Origin: Paraspadella gotoi
Taxonomy: Eukaryota; Chaetognatha
Direction of reading: 5' to 3'
Length of the DNA stretch: 64,000 nt
Assembly (NCBI GenBank): GCA_051294375.1
Contig: CM119264.1
Coordinates: 19,227,590-19,291,589 of the forward strand
Part shown: piece after piece, positions 1-13,314 of the stretch
Layout: every line of letters begins with the position of its first letter
How positions within the stretch are numbered: position 1 is the first letter of the stretch
Position numbers and translations under genes: made by a program
The notes under the pieces: generated by a model
The model's database searches: none
Told to the model about the DNA's origin: nothing
What the model saw: the letters and a program-made list of their open reading frames with translations, nothing else

Positions 1-289
1 GAAGGAAGGGTACTCGGTTTGACTTCGAAACGAGTAAAAGCGTGGCAGGCAAAGCGTGTCAGGGGTGAAGACGTGACAGGGTGGTAATTGTGCGTCATCA
101 CATTTTTTTTTTCTTTCAGATGGGGCGATATTCTGCTTAAGAGGAGTAGCCGGCCTCGTTATTTAGAAAGCTGGATTAACTTTGTAATCACAAGCTTTGT
201 AAAATATTCTGAGGATTATAACCCGTCGACCAAAACGTTGCATTCACGCACCAAAGGACTATCAACAATCGACGCAACAAGCCAAGCAT

Positions 290-585
290 CAGAAAAGGGG
301 CGTCTTTGGCACAGCCGGTTTGCTTGTGATTTCCCCTTGGGATGGGGTATCTCACGTTGGCTTTGGGGGCTTCCGACCCTCAGTGCGCCTCCAGTCACTG
401 GCGTGGTTACCCTAGGGACGGTATCGCTTTGCCAACGGTAGAGGAAAGTCATTAGGGGTTACTGTGGAGTGTGGATGGAAACACGTACTGGGATGGTGTG
501 TTCCCCTCTGATCCAATGGTATTTGGTGAACGATGGTGGATGCGAGGCAGTGTGATATACCTGCCACACGAAACAAGCTTTGCAC
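290..585 (-). repeat. tRNA-derived SINE copy, left arm
   Basis: This interspersed repeat is shared with 13315-13580 (its palindrome partner), 48083-48280 and 51835-52030. The conserved core on the plus strand here includes GGCTTCCGACCCTCAGTG and a CACTGGCGTGGTTACCC block. The Pol III A- and B-box-like head lies on the other strand, so the element is read on the minus strand. Copies differ by many substitutions, as expected of independent old insertions. Confidence 0.7.
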
Positions 586-1884
586 GTGACAATGCGCGCC
601 ACGCGCCTCCGCCTCCCCTCCGTTCCTCGCGGTGATTCCCTCTTGAATTACGAGAAGTTAAATTCGGCCTCTCTTCGAATCAAGTTTCGAGGATAGGGGG
701 GGGAGGGAGAGGAGAAAATGGCGAGAACGAGAGCTGAACATGATTCTCTAAACAGAAAGAACATGTGGTTACAATTAATACCTTCTTATGGCCTTCTTAA
801 CGGTTCCCAAAAAAAAAATTTTCCATCATATTACCCGTTCGAATGTTGTAAAAAGAAAAACAATGATCATTGATAGATAAAAAGAGCCACAGGTAATGAT
901 TTCAAAACGGGGGAGACTCGAGCGCTTTCGTTTCATTTATTTTTTTGCGGTGGAATAGTTATCTCGCTAAATCATGAATCGAGAATGAGAGAAAATGACG
1001 AGCCTGTCTCTTCTCTTATGGGGACTTTATGGGAAAAAACGGTTGAAAGCAGGGCGCATCGAACGTAGACCGTCATAACCGCGAAAAGGCGTTAACAACT
1101 TTATGAGCGCGGACAAAAGCAGGGACAAAGCTGGAACGCTCAATTTGGAGCGCGTTTTATTCCAGACCGACACAATACAAGAGACTGTGAGAAGTTATTC
1201 CCAATTATTACTGATCGTATGAATAATATTGGTTAATGTCATGACGGATTCTCACGTATACTTTAAAACTGTAAGTAATAAGTATATTTTGAATAGCAAA
1301 AAAATAAAAATAAGCACAAAACAAAATAAAACAAGCAAAAATTGCACTCGGAATCTCACATTCAAAGAATAAGTTGGAAGGAAAAAACATGTGCAAAGGA
1401 TTTTGATTGATATCAAATTCAACCGAAGTTCGTCGTCGTGCGGCAAAGCGCGCATTACTTTCCAGGACGAAGTCGATTGGTTGTTGGTTGAACTTGTTAA
1501 GGGTCTGGCTCGCTCGTTTCGAATTCATCAATTTTTGAGTGGTCAAAGGATTACAAAGTTTTAAATTAATTTTAGATATTGTATGCAGGGGTGAGGTGAA
1601 TTGATTATTACCGTAGAATGGTTTTTGTTTTTTCCCAAAAAATTTCAATCGTAATATTCGCACTTGGAAAATCTTAACATTATTTTTAAAAAATATTTAT
1701 AGCAACAAATGCTCGAGGGATTTTTAAGCCAAGTTGTGAATTAAGTGTTTTAAAAAATTGAAAAGGTGTTTCAATCCGCAAAACCAAATTCATCCATTAA
1801 GTAATGACAAAAAGTCCCTCCGACGCGCGGGAAAAGTAATTTCAAATTTTAATCGAGAGAGACTCCACCCCCCCCCGCCCCTCC

Positions 1885-2045
1885 GCCCCCATCTCACGCC
1901 CTTGGAGGATAGAATTTACAAAACTGTGGAAACACTGGAAGAGATTTTTGAGGAGGAAGGGGTTCGAAGAACGTTGCTAATCATATCCGGTGCTTACGAT
2001 CGCGACTCGATTACAACGGCGCAAAATATCATCGACGTCGGTCGT
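1885..2045 (+). other. Weak candidate coding stretch, unrecognised
   Basis: One frame stays open and reads like protein around LEDRIYKTVETLEEIFEEEG, followed by RRTLLIISGAYDRDSITTAQ. The flanking sequence is a C-rich run and a short triplet repeat. The mirrored copy near 11850-12030 is disturbed by indels. No family is recognised and no clear splice sites were settled, so this may be chance. Confidence 0.18.
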
Positions 2046-3049
2046 CGTTGTCAGTCCTAATCACCGCCGTCACCACCTGGAGTTGAAACCCGAAAAAAGC
2101 GATTTTATTGAATTCTTCGACTGAGAAAAGGCTACGACAGGGCAAATCTGGGAAACATTGTTGTTGGGTGCGGAGAGAGGTGGGGGGGTAGATGTCAAAT
2201 AGAGATTGGAGTGGGTGGGAGGGAGAAAGAATGAAAGATAAAAGAAAATGGAGGAGGAAAGAGAGTCGAGAAAGTTTGATGGTAGGAATTTTTTAAAAGG
2301 AAAATTGCAAAAACTATACCTTCAATACATGATATTCAATTTATAAAAAGAGGAATATTTTAAATTATCGAATGAAAGATTAAAAAAAAACTTAAAGAAG
2401 AACCATTGCAGTTTAAAATAAAATTGTTTTGGTAGATCTTTGAAAGAATTCGAAATCAAGGGAAGAGCGATTTCAAAATTGCGAAATTGGGGACGCGAAA
2501 CGTTATGTATCTTTCATAAACCCTGGGCGATCCAGTCTAAAATCCCATTTTCACTCCACAGGTAGAGAGAGGACAGGCGATATAAGAATTTGGGATGAGA
2601 AGAACTAGGAAATCCTTGATGATGATCGAGGAGGAGAAAGAAAAACGGAGAAAAATCGGAGGAAGGGTTAATGCTAAGCGGAGAGAAGGAAATTGAAGGA
2701 GGAAAAGAGAATGTGATACATTACGGTTCAAGTTAAAAAAATTGAGTAATTTTGTTTTAATATAAATTAATAAAATATAATACATGAAATGTCTATCTCT
2801 CGACCTGTCTTAAATCGATAATTCTTTACGCTTTACATGCGGAAAGAAAAAATTTTAAGAACGAATGAATCTTATGACTAAAGGAAGACAAAAAAATTAT
2901 CCTAGAAAAGGAAAAAAAGAAAAAGCAACGATCGGAGAGAATCGTGAAAACCAAGGAAAGGGGAATAAGGCGGAGAATTTCCGCGACTTGCATTGTTTCA
3001 CTCGGTTATTTAATCGCGTCGCGCACATTTTTATTGCGTTTTATTATTT

Positions 3050-3168
3050 TCTTATTTCTAAGAATGAAACTTGGATGAGAGGCGCGCCGCCATCGCGTCT
3101 GAAGATTAAGACGATGCGATCGCGTTGGCTGTGAGTTGTAACGGTTAGTGGAAACGGCAAGTCTATGA
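3050..3168 (-). CDS. Probable Ig-type receptor exon, left-arm copy
   Basis: On the minus strand an acceptor (CTCCACAG) is followed by an open frame containing QRDRIVLIFRRDGGAPLIQ and VSFLEIRK. A run of the type DRIVLIFRRDGG-PLI resembles strands C to C' of a V-set Ig domain in Sidestep- or nephrin-like receptors, though the usual Trp is Phe here. The matching exon at 10698-10825 in the other arm keeps a GTAATA donor; in this copy a one-base difference removes the donor. This is the same exon as the one at 10698 unless the palindrome is real. Confidence 0.5.
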
Positions 3169-5806
3169 CTGTGGAGAGTGTTATTTTCTGCACTTTGTGG
3201 TAGAGGTTCTTTAATCTGTCTCTCGTCCTCACTTCTCTCTCTCTCTCTCCTCGATCGTCATCCTATTCTCTCTCTCTCTCTCTCCTCTTCCTCTCTCTCC
3301 TCTCTCTCTCTCTCTCTCATCTCTCTCCCTCCCCCCCCCCTTTCTGTTTTACAATAATTTCTTCAAATCCAAAAGGGAAAAAAGAGAAGCAAAAATCTGT
3401 TAAAAATTGTGACAAAACCGGGTGAGCGGAGCGGGCGGGTTGGTGGGAAGTTTCGGAAGGCTTCGAGCAAAGTATCATTTGAAACCAGGGAAATCGACAG
3501 CCTTGAAACGAAATTAGCAAGGCGAAAAGGAGAAACAGGCAAGGGGGGTGAAAAGAAGAACGGAAATAACCGATAGAAGGGACCGGAAGAGGGGAAATTG
3601 GAAAGGAACAATGGTTTGCAAAAAAAAAAAAGGGAAGTAAGAAAAGACATTGGCGAGTGAAAAGGGAGAAAAAACACCCAGAAATGGAGAAAAATAATGC
3701 GGAAAGAAAAATAATGGAAATTCCTCGGAATGTTGGAAGATTTTGGGGCTAAAGGGCTCCGTTTGACGCTTAGCAACTGTTTTTTAAAAACAGAAAGACT
3801 GGAGGGAGACTTAGGGTTAATGCGAAGTAACTGAAACGAAATAGAAACGGATATGGAATGAAACAGAAATTCAGGATTGAGAGGGAAAAAGAGACATTTA
3901 AAAGAAGAGAAATTGTCGGAAAGAAGACAGGCAAGTAAGAACGCGGAGAAATTAGACATTAGACACTAGTTTGACCAGACAGAAAAAAGGCAATGAATAT
4001 CAAAGAATTGATTAAACTTACCAAAAGGTGACCAAACTGACCAACGGAAAAGAAACGACTGGACGCAGAAGATAAAACGGAGCGAGGAAATCGTGGAATG
4101 ATGGTCGCAAAGGTCAAACCAACACTAGAGATGGAGACTGGGTGAAGATGTAATAGAAAGTACAGTACTCCAGAACGAGGAGAAGAGTAGAGAAAGGTTG
4201 AAATCTTCGCTCACGGGCAAGAAGAGAAATCCAGCATTTAGGAGAAAAAATACGTGCATTTATCATACAGGAAAAAGAAGGAGAGGAACGGGATTGAAAG
4301 GGATACTGGTTTCCGCTAAGACAGGGCGAGAGGGGTTATATGCAGAGGACGCGTAATAAACGATAGAATTCATGCAGAATTCCTCTTTCTTTTCCTTTTT
4401 TTTTTTTTTCTCTCTCTTTCTTTCTCTACTGTTTTCTCTTTCCTTTCAGACTCTATGTTCCGATTGGCCGCGCAGGACCGATTATCTCTCATCAATTTTT
4501 CCTTCTTTTTTCTTAATCTCCTTTTTTCTTCCCCTGTTTTTCATTCTTCTTCTTTCACTTCAAACTTCATTTCTTTCAACTCCCTCTCACTTTTTTTTAC
4601 AAATCTTTAAACAACTTTTCATTTAAGTTTATTCGCGGTTTGACTCTATTTGTTTCCCTTTTCACTCTCGATTTTTATATAAAACGCCTTGAAGATTCTT
4701 GCGAGATAAGATCTTATAAGGAGCAAAATCTTTTCTCGACGGAGAAAAGAAAAAACAGAACTCGCAAGTGTTTTTTTCGTTTTTTTTTTTTTCTTTTGAC
4801 CCTGCGGTGTTTTCTTTCTACAATTCCAATTTCCAATCTTATAATTTTTCTATTTTATTATTTTTATTTGTTTTTATTATTCCTGTATCGAAATAACCTG
4901 AAAAAGCGTGATTCTTCAACTACCAAAAGTTGTGAGATTCAACCGTCCTTTCTCTTCCGAACCCAAACGAAAATAAATCCTGCATAAATCTCTGGAGATC
5001 TGTCCCATTTTTTGCTAAGGTAATTTCATTACAGTGATTCCCCGTCTTCTCCGTCTCTTTTGGTAGGAGCGCGGAGTCAAATTCCGAGCAGAATCTCGTT
5101 CGCGGATCATCTCTAACCGCGAGACTAAGATTCTCTGTTCATTTTGATTTTTGAGGAAGAAGCATCTGACTCAGGATCGCACCTCTTGAATCGGCTATGG
5201 GTCATCTGATTTGTGTTATGTAACACAATTGTCACTTTAATCTGACTAAAATAATATTTCATTTATCTCTTAATTTGGGAATAAAAACAATCTGATTAGG
5301 TCTTGCTGCATTGTCTTGGAGTTTCTTTCTGGATTCTGGAATTGATAATTTTTATTTATGGTACACTAAGCATTGGGCAAGCATCGGTTTAGTCAAGAAT
5401 TTCACTGTCCATATGATGTGGTTAATCGTGTGATGGTTTTCTGAATTTCTGACTCAGCGTTTACGGTCCATTCTGTTGACTTGTTTTAGAACTTTACATC
5501 TTTTTGGGCGCCAGCGAGTAAACGAGTTGCACTGTCTCAGGGACTAAAAAGGCAAATTTTACATTTCTATGATCAGACCACATTTTTTTCCTAATGCCTT
5601 ACACTCTGTGATGGTAACAAGTCGAGTCCTCACCATTTTTTTTTTCATTTTTCACGCCAAATTTTGTATCTATTTCCACGCTGCCTCTTTTCAATCTTCC
5701 AATCTTCAGTCTCCAACTTTTCCTGTTTTTTTTTTCTTTTTTTTACTCTTTCTCTTACTCTTTCTCCCCTCTTTTTATTTCCGTCCATTTCCGCCATTAA
5801 CATTAC

Positions 5807-5982
5807 CTCGGATACTCGCAACTGAGTTTCGAGATTCTCGTTCCAGGCAGGTTGCTGCAGTGGCAAGGACAAAGATGACAGGTGATGTTGCATCTGCGGC
5901 TGAAGTGTCAATTCGTTCTCCACTTGACGAGGAGGTGTTGTAGTAGGAAGCCGCGTGAGTAGAGTCCGGTTGTGGCGAGATA
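5807..5982 (-). CDS. Candidate exon, Gln/Leu-rich, unrecognised (cleaner copy)
   Basis: Between an acceptor (CTGTCAG) and a donor (GAG followed by GTAATG) one minus-strand frame is open. It reads SRHNRTLLTRLPTTTPPRQ, then QMQHHLSSLSLPLQQPAW and ends ETQLRVSE. No domain is recognised. The mirrored copy at about 7940-8130 is broken by single-base insertions. A second minus-strand frame is also open, so the frame choice rests on the splice sites and is not secure. Confidence 0.35.
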
Positions 5983-6344
5983 CTGACAGGTGCACCGGGC
6001 AAAAAAAAACAAAAAAAAAACAACATTAACAAAAATAGAAACTTTTTCTACGTAGCGACAATTTTTTTCATGGTTTGCAGTGATTTTAATATACAATTTA
6101 TGAATTACAAAAAAATTATTGGTTTTGCTTCTAGCTTAAAAGGTTTATTAAAGTTAATGTCTTATATAGTGATCTACAATAGTATATCGGTTTTTTTAAT
6201 ACTGACTTTAGTACTTACGAAATTCACAACTCAGTTTGTTATAAAAAATCTACAAAAGGAAAACGCATTCGACCACTTACTGTAGTGTCGGGTCGGCAGA
6301 AAAAAAAAACAACTTAAACCCCGACGAAATAATTTTTATCTCAG

Positions 6345-6527
6345 TTATTCCTCACACCGACTCTGGACCCGACCGGCTCTGATCGAAGCGTTTTCATAAA
6401 TTTCGAAGCTTCGCTCTCCACTCAAATTCTGAAAATAAAATCGAGCGGAACGAATTGAAAATTCTCCGTCCAACGCATAAGCTCCACGGCATTTTCCGTA
6501 TTCAGTGTGGCATATTCGCCGTGCCAT
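6345..6527 (-). other. ORF conserved in both palindrome arms
   Basis: A frame ending FQNLSGERSFEIYENAS then IRAGRVQSRCEE and a stop is identical in both arms (partner 7385-7564 on the plus strand), although neighbouring sequence has accumulated indels. The protein matches no family I recognise. Conservation between two versions of one locus is weak evidence for coding. Confidence 0.25.
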
Positions 6528-6891
6528 ATGCCACCCTTCGGACTCCTTCTGCTCCTTTCTTTGAATTCAAAAATATTGGACGGGTTTAGGCGTTTGGGCG
6601 GCGCCGAAAACGGCTTTGTATTTCGGCGTAAATGAACGCTAAACCAATTCCTGTCAAAAAATTTGAATTTTTAGTGATTCAAACAAGATGACGTTTTTTT
6701 ATAATTTATTCATAAAATCAAAAGTCCGATCGTTTTGGACGGATTCTGAAACGTCTTAAAACGATCGGTGAATGTCTAAACAGCAAACAAAAAGTGGGAT
6801 AAAAACCGAAAGGAAAAGTATCTTCGAAATGAACTGTACTATCGAAATCGGATACACAATTCATCCCCAATATTGGTAACGAAAAAGCATT

Positions 6892-6893
<2 letters not shown>

Positions 6894-6972
<79 letters not shown>

Positions 6973-7008
6973 ACTCCCGCGGCCCAAAAAACGCCATCTT
7001 CCGATGAG
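6894..7008. repeat. (CT)n microsatellite and palindrome centre
   Basis: About 70 bases of uninterrupted CT dinucleotides are followed by a 40-base unpaired stretch containing CTCACTCCCGCGGCCC, then a short (GA)n. This is the turning point of the inverted repeat. The CT tract is much longer on the left than the GA tract on the right, so the turn is asymmetric. Confidence 0.85.
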
Positions 7009-7103
7009 AGAGAGAGAGAGGGAAATGCTTTTTCGTTACCAATATTGGGGATGAATTGTTATCCGATTTCGATAGTACAGTTCATTTCGAATGATACTTT
7101 TCC

Positions 7104-7113
7104 NNNNNNNNNN
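7104..7113. other. Sequence gap (10 N)
   Basis: Ten unknown bases lie in the right arm about 100 bases from the palindrome centre. The left arm supplies the missing sequence in reverse complement near 6808-6820. Confidence 0.99.
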
Positions 7114-7384
7114 TATCCCCACTTTTTGTTGCTGTTTAGACATTCACGATCGTTTTAAGACGTTTCAAATCCGTCAAAACGACGGACTTTTGATTTTATG
7201 AATTAAATTATAAAAACGTCATCTTGTTTGAATCACTAAAAAATTCAATTTTTTGACAGAATTGTTTAGCGTTCATTACGCCGAAATACAAAGCCTGTTT
7301 TCGGCGCCGCCCAACGCCTAACCCGTCCAATATTTTTTGAATTCAAAGAAAAGGAGCAGAAGGAGTCCGAAGGGTGGCATATGG

Positions 7385-7564
7385 CACGGCGAATATGCCA
7401 CACTGAATACGGAAAATGCCGTGGAGCATATGGCGTTGGACGGAGAATTTTCAATTCGTTCCGCTCGATTTTATTTTCAGAATTTGAGTGGAGAGCGAAG
7501 CTTCGAAATTTATGAAAACGCTTCGATCAGAGCCGGTCGGGTCCAGAGTCGGTGTGAGGAATAA
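7385..7564 (+). other. Right-arm copy of the conserved ORF
   Basis: This is the mirror of 6345-6527. It carries the same C-terminal 42 residues (ALDGEFSIRSARFYF through SRCEE) and stop, with an altered N-terminal part. Function unknown. Confidence 0.25.
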
Positions 7565-7939
7565 CTGAGATAAAAATATTCGTCGGGTTTAAGTTGTTTT
7601 TTTTTTCTGCCGACCCGACACTACAGTAAGTGGTCGAATGCGTTTTCTTTTGTGATTTTATAACAAACTGAGTATGTGGGAATTCGTAAGTACTAAAAGT
7701 CAGTATCGTAATAAAAAAACCGATATCTATTGTAGATCACTATATAAGACATTAACTTTAAATAAACCTTTTAAGCTAAGAGCAAAACCCAATAATTTTC
7801 TGTAATTCATAAATTGTACTATTAGAAATCACGATGGCAAACCTATGACAAAAAATTCGTCGCTACGTAGATCAAAAAAGGTTCTATTTTTAGTAATGTT
7901 GTTTTTTTTTGTTTTTTCGCCCGGTGCACAGCTGCTCAG

Positions 7940-8130
7940 TATTCTCGCCACAGACCGGACTCTACTCACGCGGCTTCCTACTCAACACCTCCTCGTCAAG
8001 TGGAGAAGCGAACTTGGACGCTTCAGCCGCAAGATGCAACATCACACTGTCATCTTTGTCCTCTGCGCACTCGCAGCAACCTGCTGGAACGAGGAATGCT
8101 CGGAAACTCATTGCGAAGTATGCCGAGGTA
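7940..8130 (+). pseudogene. Indel-damaged copy of the 5807-5982 exon
   Basis: The sequence parallels the exon at 5807-5982 in reverse orientation but has several single-base insertions, so no frame runs through it. The damage is probably sequencing error rather than decay. Confidence 0.35.
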
Positions 8131-8743
8131 ATGTTAATGGCGGAAATGGACGGAAAAATAAGAGGAGGAGAAAAGAGAAGAGAAAGAGTAGAAAAAAGAA
8201 AAAAGAAAACAGAAAAGTTGGAGACTAGAAGATTGAAAGGATTGAAAAGAGGCAGGTGTAATAGAATAGACTACAAAATTTTGGCGTGAAAAAAAATGAA
8301 AGAAAAAAGATGGTGAGGACTCGACTTGTGTAGCCATCACAGAGTGGTAAAGGCATTAGGAGAAAAAAATGTGGTCTGATCAATAGAGAATGTAAATTTG
8401 CTTTTAGTCCCTGAGACAGTGCCAACATCGTTTACTCGCTGGCGCCCAAAAAGATGTAAATTCTAAAACACGGTGCAATAGAATGGACCGTAAACGCTGA
8501 GTCAGAAATTCAGAAAACATCGAACGATTAACCACATCATATGGACAGTGAATTCTTGACTTAAACACGATTCTTGCCCAATGCCCAGTGTACCATAAAC
8601 AAAAATTATCAATTCCAGAATGCAGAAAGACTCCAAGACCAATCAGCAAGACCTATCAGATGTTTTTATCCAAATTAAGAGATAGTTGAAAACATTATTT
8701 TAGTCAGATTAAAGTGACAATTGTGTTACATAACACAAATCAG

Positions 8744-8917
8744 ATGACCCGTAGCCTATTCAAGAGTGCGATTCCTGAGTCAGATGCTTCTTCCTCAAAT
8801 CAAATGACAGAGAATCTTAGTCTCGCGTTAGAGATGATCCGCGAACGAGATTCTGCTCGGAATTTGACTCCTCGCTCCGACCAAAAGAGACGGGAGAAGA
8901 CGGGGAATCACGAATGA
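8744..8917 (+). CDS. Candidate exon, charged and helical, unrecognised
   Basis: After CACAAATCAG an open frame reads MTRSLFKSAIPESDASSSNQ, then LSLALEMIRERDSARNLTPR, and closes with TGA after GNHE. The amphipathic LALEMIRERDSAR stretch looks like real protein. The mirrored copy at about 4990-5220 is frameshifted. No family is recognised and linkage to neighbouring exons is unproven. Confidence 0.33.
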   Translation: MTRSLFKSAIPESDASSSNQMTENLSLALEMIRERDSARNLTPRSDQKRREKTGNHE

Positions 8918-10697
8918 AATTACCTTATCAAAAAATGGGACAGATCTCCAGGATTTATGGCAGGATTTATTTCGTTTGGGTTCGGAAAGAGAAAGAGACT
9001 GTTTGATCTCACAACTTGGTAGTTGAAAATCACGCTTTTTTAGGTTATTTTCGATAAGAATAATAAAAAAAATAAAAATAATAAAATAGAAAATTATAAG
9101 ATTGAAAATTGGAATATGTAGAAAGAAAACACGAGGGTCAAAAGAAAAAAAAACAACGAAAACCACTTGGCAAGTTCTGTTTTTCTTTTGCTCCGAGAAA
9201 AGGATTTTGTCTCCTTTATAAGATTCTTATCTCGAAGAATCTTCAAGACGTTTTATATAAAAATCGAGAGTGAAAGGGGAAAAAATAGAGTCAAACCGCA
9301 AATAAATCTTAATGAAAAATGTTGTTAAAAGATTTTTGTAAAAAAAAGTGAGAGGGAGTTGAAAGAAATGAAGTTGAAGTTGAAAGAAGAAGAAGAAAAC
9401 AGGAAGAAAAAAGGAGATTAAGAAAAAAGAAGGAAAAATGGATGAGAGATATTCGCCTGCGCGGCCAATCGGAACAGAGAGTCTGAAAGGAAGAAAAAAG
9501 TAGAGAAGAGAAGAGAGAGAAAAAAAAAGGAAAAGAAAGGAGAAATTCGTGCATGAATTCTATCGTTTATTACGCGTCCTCTGCATATAACCCCTCTCGC
9601 CCTGTCTTAGCGGAGAACCAGTATCCCTTTCAATCCGTTCCTCTTCCTTCTTTTTCCTGATGATAAATGACTATTTTTTTTCTCTAAATGCTGGGATTCT
9701 CTTCTCCCGTGAGCGAAGATTTCAACCTTTCTCTACTCTTCTCCCTTCGTTCTGGAGTACTGTACTTTTATTACATCTTCACCAGTCTCCAGTCTCTAGT
9801 GTTGGTTATGACCTTTGGACCATCGATTCCACGATTTCCTCGCTCCGTTTTATCTTCTGGTCAGTCGTTTTCTTTCCTTGGTCAGTTGGTCACTTTGTGG
9901 TAAGTTTAATCAATTCTTTTGATTATTCATTGCCTTTTTCTGTCTGGTCAACTAGTGTCTAATGTCTAATTTCTCGCGTTCTTACTTGCCTGCTTCTTTC
10001 CGACAATTTCTCTTCTTTTAAATGTCTCTTTTCCCCTCTCAATCCTGAATTTCTGTTTCATTCCATATCCGTTTTCTATTTCGTTCTCAGTTACTTCGCA
10101 TTAACCCTAAGTCTCCCTCAGTCTTTCTTTTTAAAACAGTTGCTAAGCGTCAAACGAGCCCTTTAGCCCCAAATCTTCCAACATTCCGAGAATTTTTCCA
10201 TTATTTTCTTTCCGCATTATTTTTCTCCATTTCTGGGTGTTTTTTCTCCCTTTTCACTCGCAATGTCTTTTCTACTTCCTCTTTTTTTTTGCAACATTGT
10301 TCCTTTCCAATTTCCCCTCTTCGGTCCCTTCTATCGGTATTTCCGTTCTTCTTTTCACCCCCCCTTGCCTGTGTTCTCCTTCGCTTGCTAATTTTCGTTC
10401 TCAAGGCTGTCGATTTCCCTGTTTCAAATGATACTTTCTCGAGCCTTCCGACTCCCACCAACCGCCCGCTCCGCTACACCCGGTTTGTCACAATTTTTAC
10501 AGATTTTTGCTTCTCTTTTTTCCCTTTTGGATGAAGAAATATTGTAAAACAGAAGGGGGGAGGGGGGGGGGAGGGAGAGAGATGAGAGAGAGAGAGAGAG
10601 AGGAGAGAGAGGAAGAGGAGAGAGAGAGAAAGTGAGGGAGAGAGAGACAGATAAAGAACCTCTACTCAACAAATGCAGAAAATAACACTCTCCACAG

Positions 10698-10825
10698 TCA
10701 TAGACTTGCCGGTTTCCACTAACCGTTACAACTCACAGTCCAACCGCGATTCGCCATTCGTCTTAATCTTCAGACGCGATGGCGGCGCGCCTCTCATCCA
10801 AGTTTCATTCCTAGAAATAAGAAAA
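10698..10825 (+). CDS. Probable Ig-type receptor exon, right-arm copy
   Basis: An acceptor (CTCCACAG at 10690-10697) and a donor (GTAATA from 10826) flank a frame ending FVLIFRRDGGAPLIQ then VSFLEIRK. It matches the left-arm exon 3050-3168, but a one-base difference gives another reading of its first 20 residues. The RRDGGAPLI pattern is reminiscent of the first Ig domain of Sidestep/nephrin-type adhesion receptors. It lies on the same strand as the Ig-type exons from 14443 onward, so it may be the 5' part of that gene. Identity as an Ig domain is inference. Confidence 0.5.
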
Positions 10826-13314
10826 GTAATAAAAACGCAATAAAAATGTGCGCGACGCGATTAAATACCGAGTGAAACAATGCAAGTCGCGGAAATTCTC
10901 CGCCTTATTCCCCCTTTTCTTACCTTTTCCTTGTTTTCACGATTCTCTCCGATCGTTGCTTTTTCTTTTTTCCTTTTTTTAAGATAATTTTTTTGTCTTC
11001 CTTTAGTCCATAAGTATTTTTCATTCGTTCTTTTAAAATTTTTTCTTTCCGCATGTAAAGGTTAAAGAAGTTATCGATTAAAACAGGTCGAGAGATAGAC
11101 ATTTATGTATTATATTTTATAATTTATATTAAACAAAATTACTCATTTTTTTAACTTGAACCGTAATGTATCACATTCTTCTTTTCCTCCTTCAATTTCC
11201 TTTCCTCTCCGCTTAGCATTAACCCTTCCTCCGATTTTTCTCCGTTTTTCTTTCTCCTCCTCGAGTCATCATCAAGATTTCCTAGTTCTTCCTCATCCCA
11301 AATCTTATATTCCCTGTCCTCTCTCTACCTGGGGAGTGAAATGGGATTTTAGACTGGATCGCCCAGGGTTTATGAAATGATACACTTAAGCGTTTCGGTC
11401 CCCAATTCGCAATTTTGAAATCCTTCCTTGATTTCGAATTCTTTCAAAAGACTTACCAAAACAATTTTATTAAACTCAATGGTTCTTCTTAAGTTTTTTT
11501 TAATCTTTCATTCGATCATTTAAATATTCCTCTTTTATAAATTGAATATCATGTATTGAAGGTATAGTTTTTGCAATTCTTCCTTTAAAAATTTCCTACC
11601 ATCAAACTTTCTCGACTCTCTTTCCTCCTCCATTTTCTTTTTTTCTCTTTCATTCTTCTCTCCCTCCCACCCACTCCAATCTCTATTTGACATCTACCCC
11701 CCCACCTTCTCTCCGCACCCAACAACAATGTTTCCCAGATTTTGCCCTTCGTAGCCTTTTCTCAGTCGAAGAATCCAATATCGCTTTTTCTCGGGTTTCA
11801 ACTCCAGGGTTGGTGACGGCGGTGATTAGGACTGACAACGACGACGACGTCGATGATATTTGCGCCGCTTGTAATCGAGTCGCGATCGTAAGCACCGGAT
11901 ATGATTAGCAACGTTCTTCGAACCCTTCCCTCCCAAAAATCTCTTCCAGGTTTCCACATGTTTTGTGAAATTCTAATCCTCCATTTAGGGCGTGAGATGG
12001 GGGCGGAGGGGCGGGGGGGGGTGGAGTCTCTCTCGATTAAAATTTGAAATTACTTTTCCCGACGCTGGAGGGACTTTTTTTCATTACTTAATGGATTGAC
12101 TTGGTTTTGCGGATTTGAAACACCTTTTCAATTTTTTAAAACATCTGTAATTCACAACTTGGCATAAAAATCCCTCGAGCATTTGTGCTATAAATATTTT
12201 TAAAAAGTAATGTTAAGATTTTCCAAGTGCGAATATTACGATTGAAATTTTTTGGAAAAAAAAAACCATCTACGGTAATAATCAATTCACCTGCACCCCT
12301 GCAGTACAATATCTAAAAATAATTAAAAACTTTGTAATCCTTTGACCACTTCAAAAATTGATGAATTCGAAACGAGGCGAGCCAGACCCTTAACAAGTCA
12401 ACCAACCAACCAATCGACTTCGTTCCTGGGAAAGTAATGCGCGCTTTGCCGCACGACGACGAACTCGGTGAATTTGATATCAATCAAATCCTTTTGCACA
12501 TTTTTCTCCAACTCATTCTTTGAATGTGAGAATTCGAAGGCAATTTTTGTTGTTTTATTTTGTTTTGGTGCTTATTTTATTTTTTTGCATATTCAAAATA
12601 TACTTATACTTACAGTTTTAAAGTATACGTGAGATATCCGTCATGACATTAACCAATATATTCATACGATGCAGTAATAATGGGAATAACTTCTCACAGT
12701 CTCTTGTTATTGTGTCGGTCTGGAATAAAACGCGCTCCAAATTGAGCGTTCCAGCTTGTCCTGCTTTTGTCGCGCTCATAAATTTGTTAACGCCTCGCGG
12801 TTATGACGGTCTACGTTCGATGCGCCGTGGCTCAACCGTTTTTTCCCATTAAAGATCCCCAAAGAGAAGAGACAGGCTCGTCATTTTCTCTCATTCTCGA
12901 TTCATGAATTTAGCGAGATAACTATTCCACCGCAAAAAAATAGATGAAACGAGAAGCGCTCGAGTCTCCCCGTTTTGAAATCATTACCTGTGGCTCTTTT
13001 TCTCTATCAATGATCATTGTTTCTTTTTTACAACATCGAACGGTAATATGATGAGAAAATTTTTTTTTTGGGAACACGTTAAGAAGGCATTAAGAAGGTA
13101 TTAATTGTAACCACATGTTCTTCATGTTTAGAGAATCATGTTCAGCTCTCGTTCTCGCCATTTTCTCCTCTCCTCCCCCCCCCTATCCTCGAAAGCTTGA
13201 TTCGAAGAGAGGCCGAATTTAACTCTCGTAATTCAAGAGGGAATCACCGCGAGGAACGGAGGGGGAGGCCGGAGGCGGTGGCGCGATTGTCACGTGCAAA
13301 GCTTGGTCGTGTGG

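Noticed and set aside
6967-7007. Sequencing hairpin adapter at the palindrome centre
   Set aside because: The unpaired stretch does not contain the usual adapter core; a fold-back artefact remains likely but is not proven by this.
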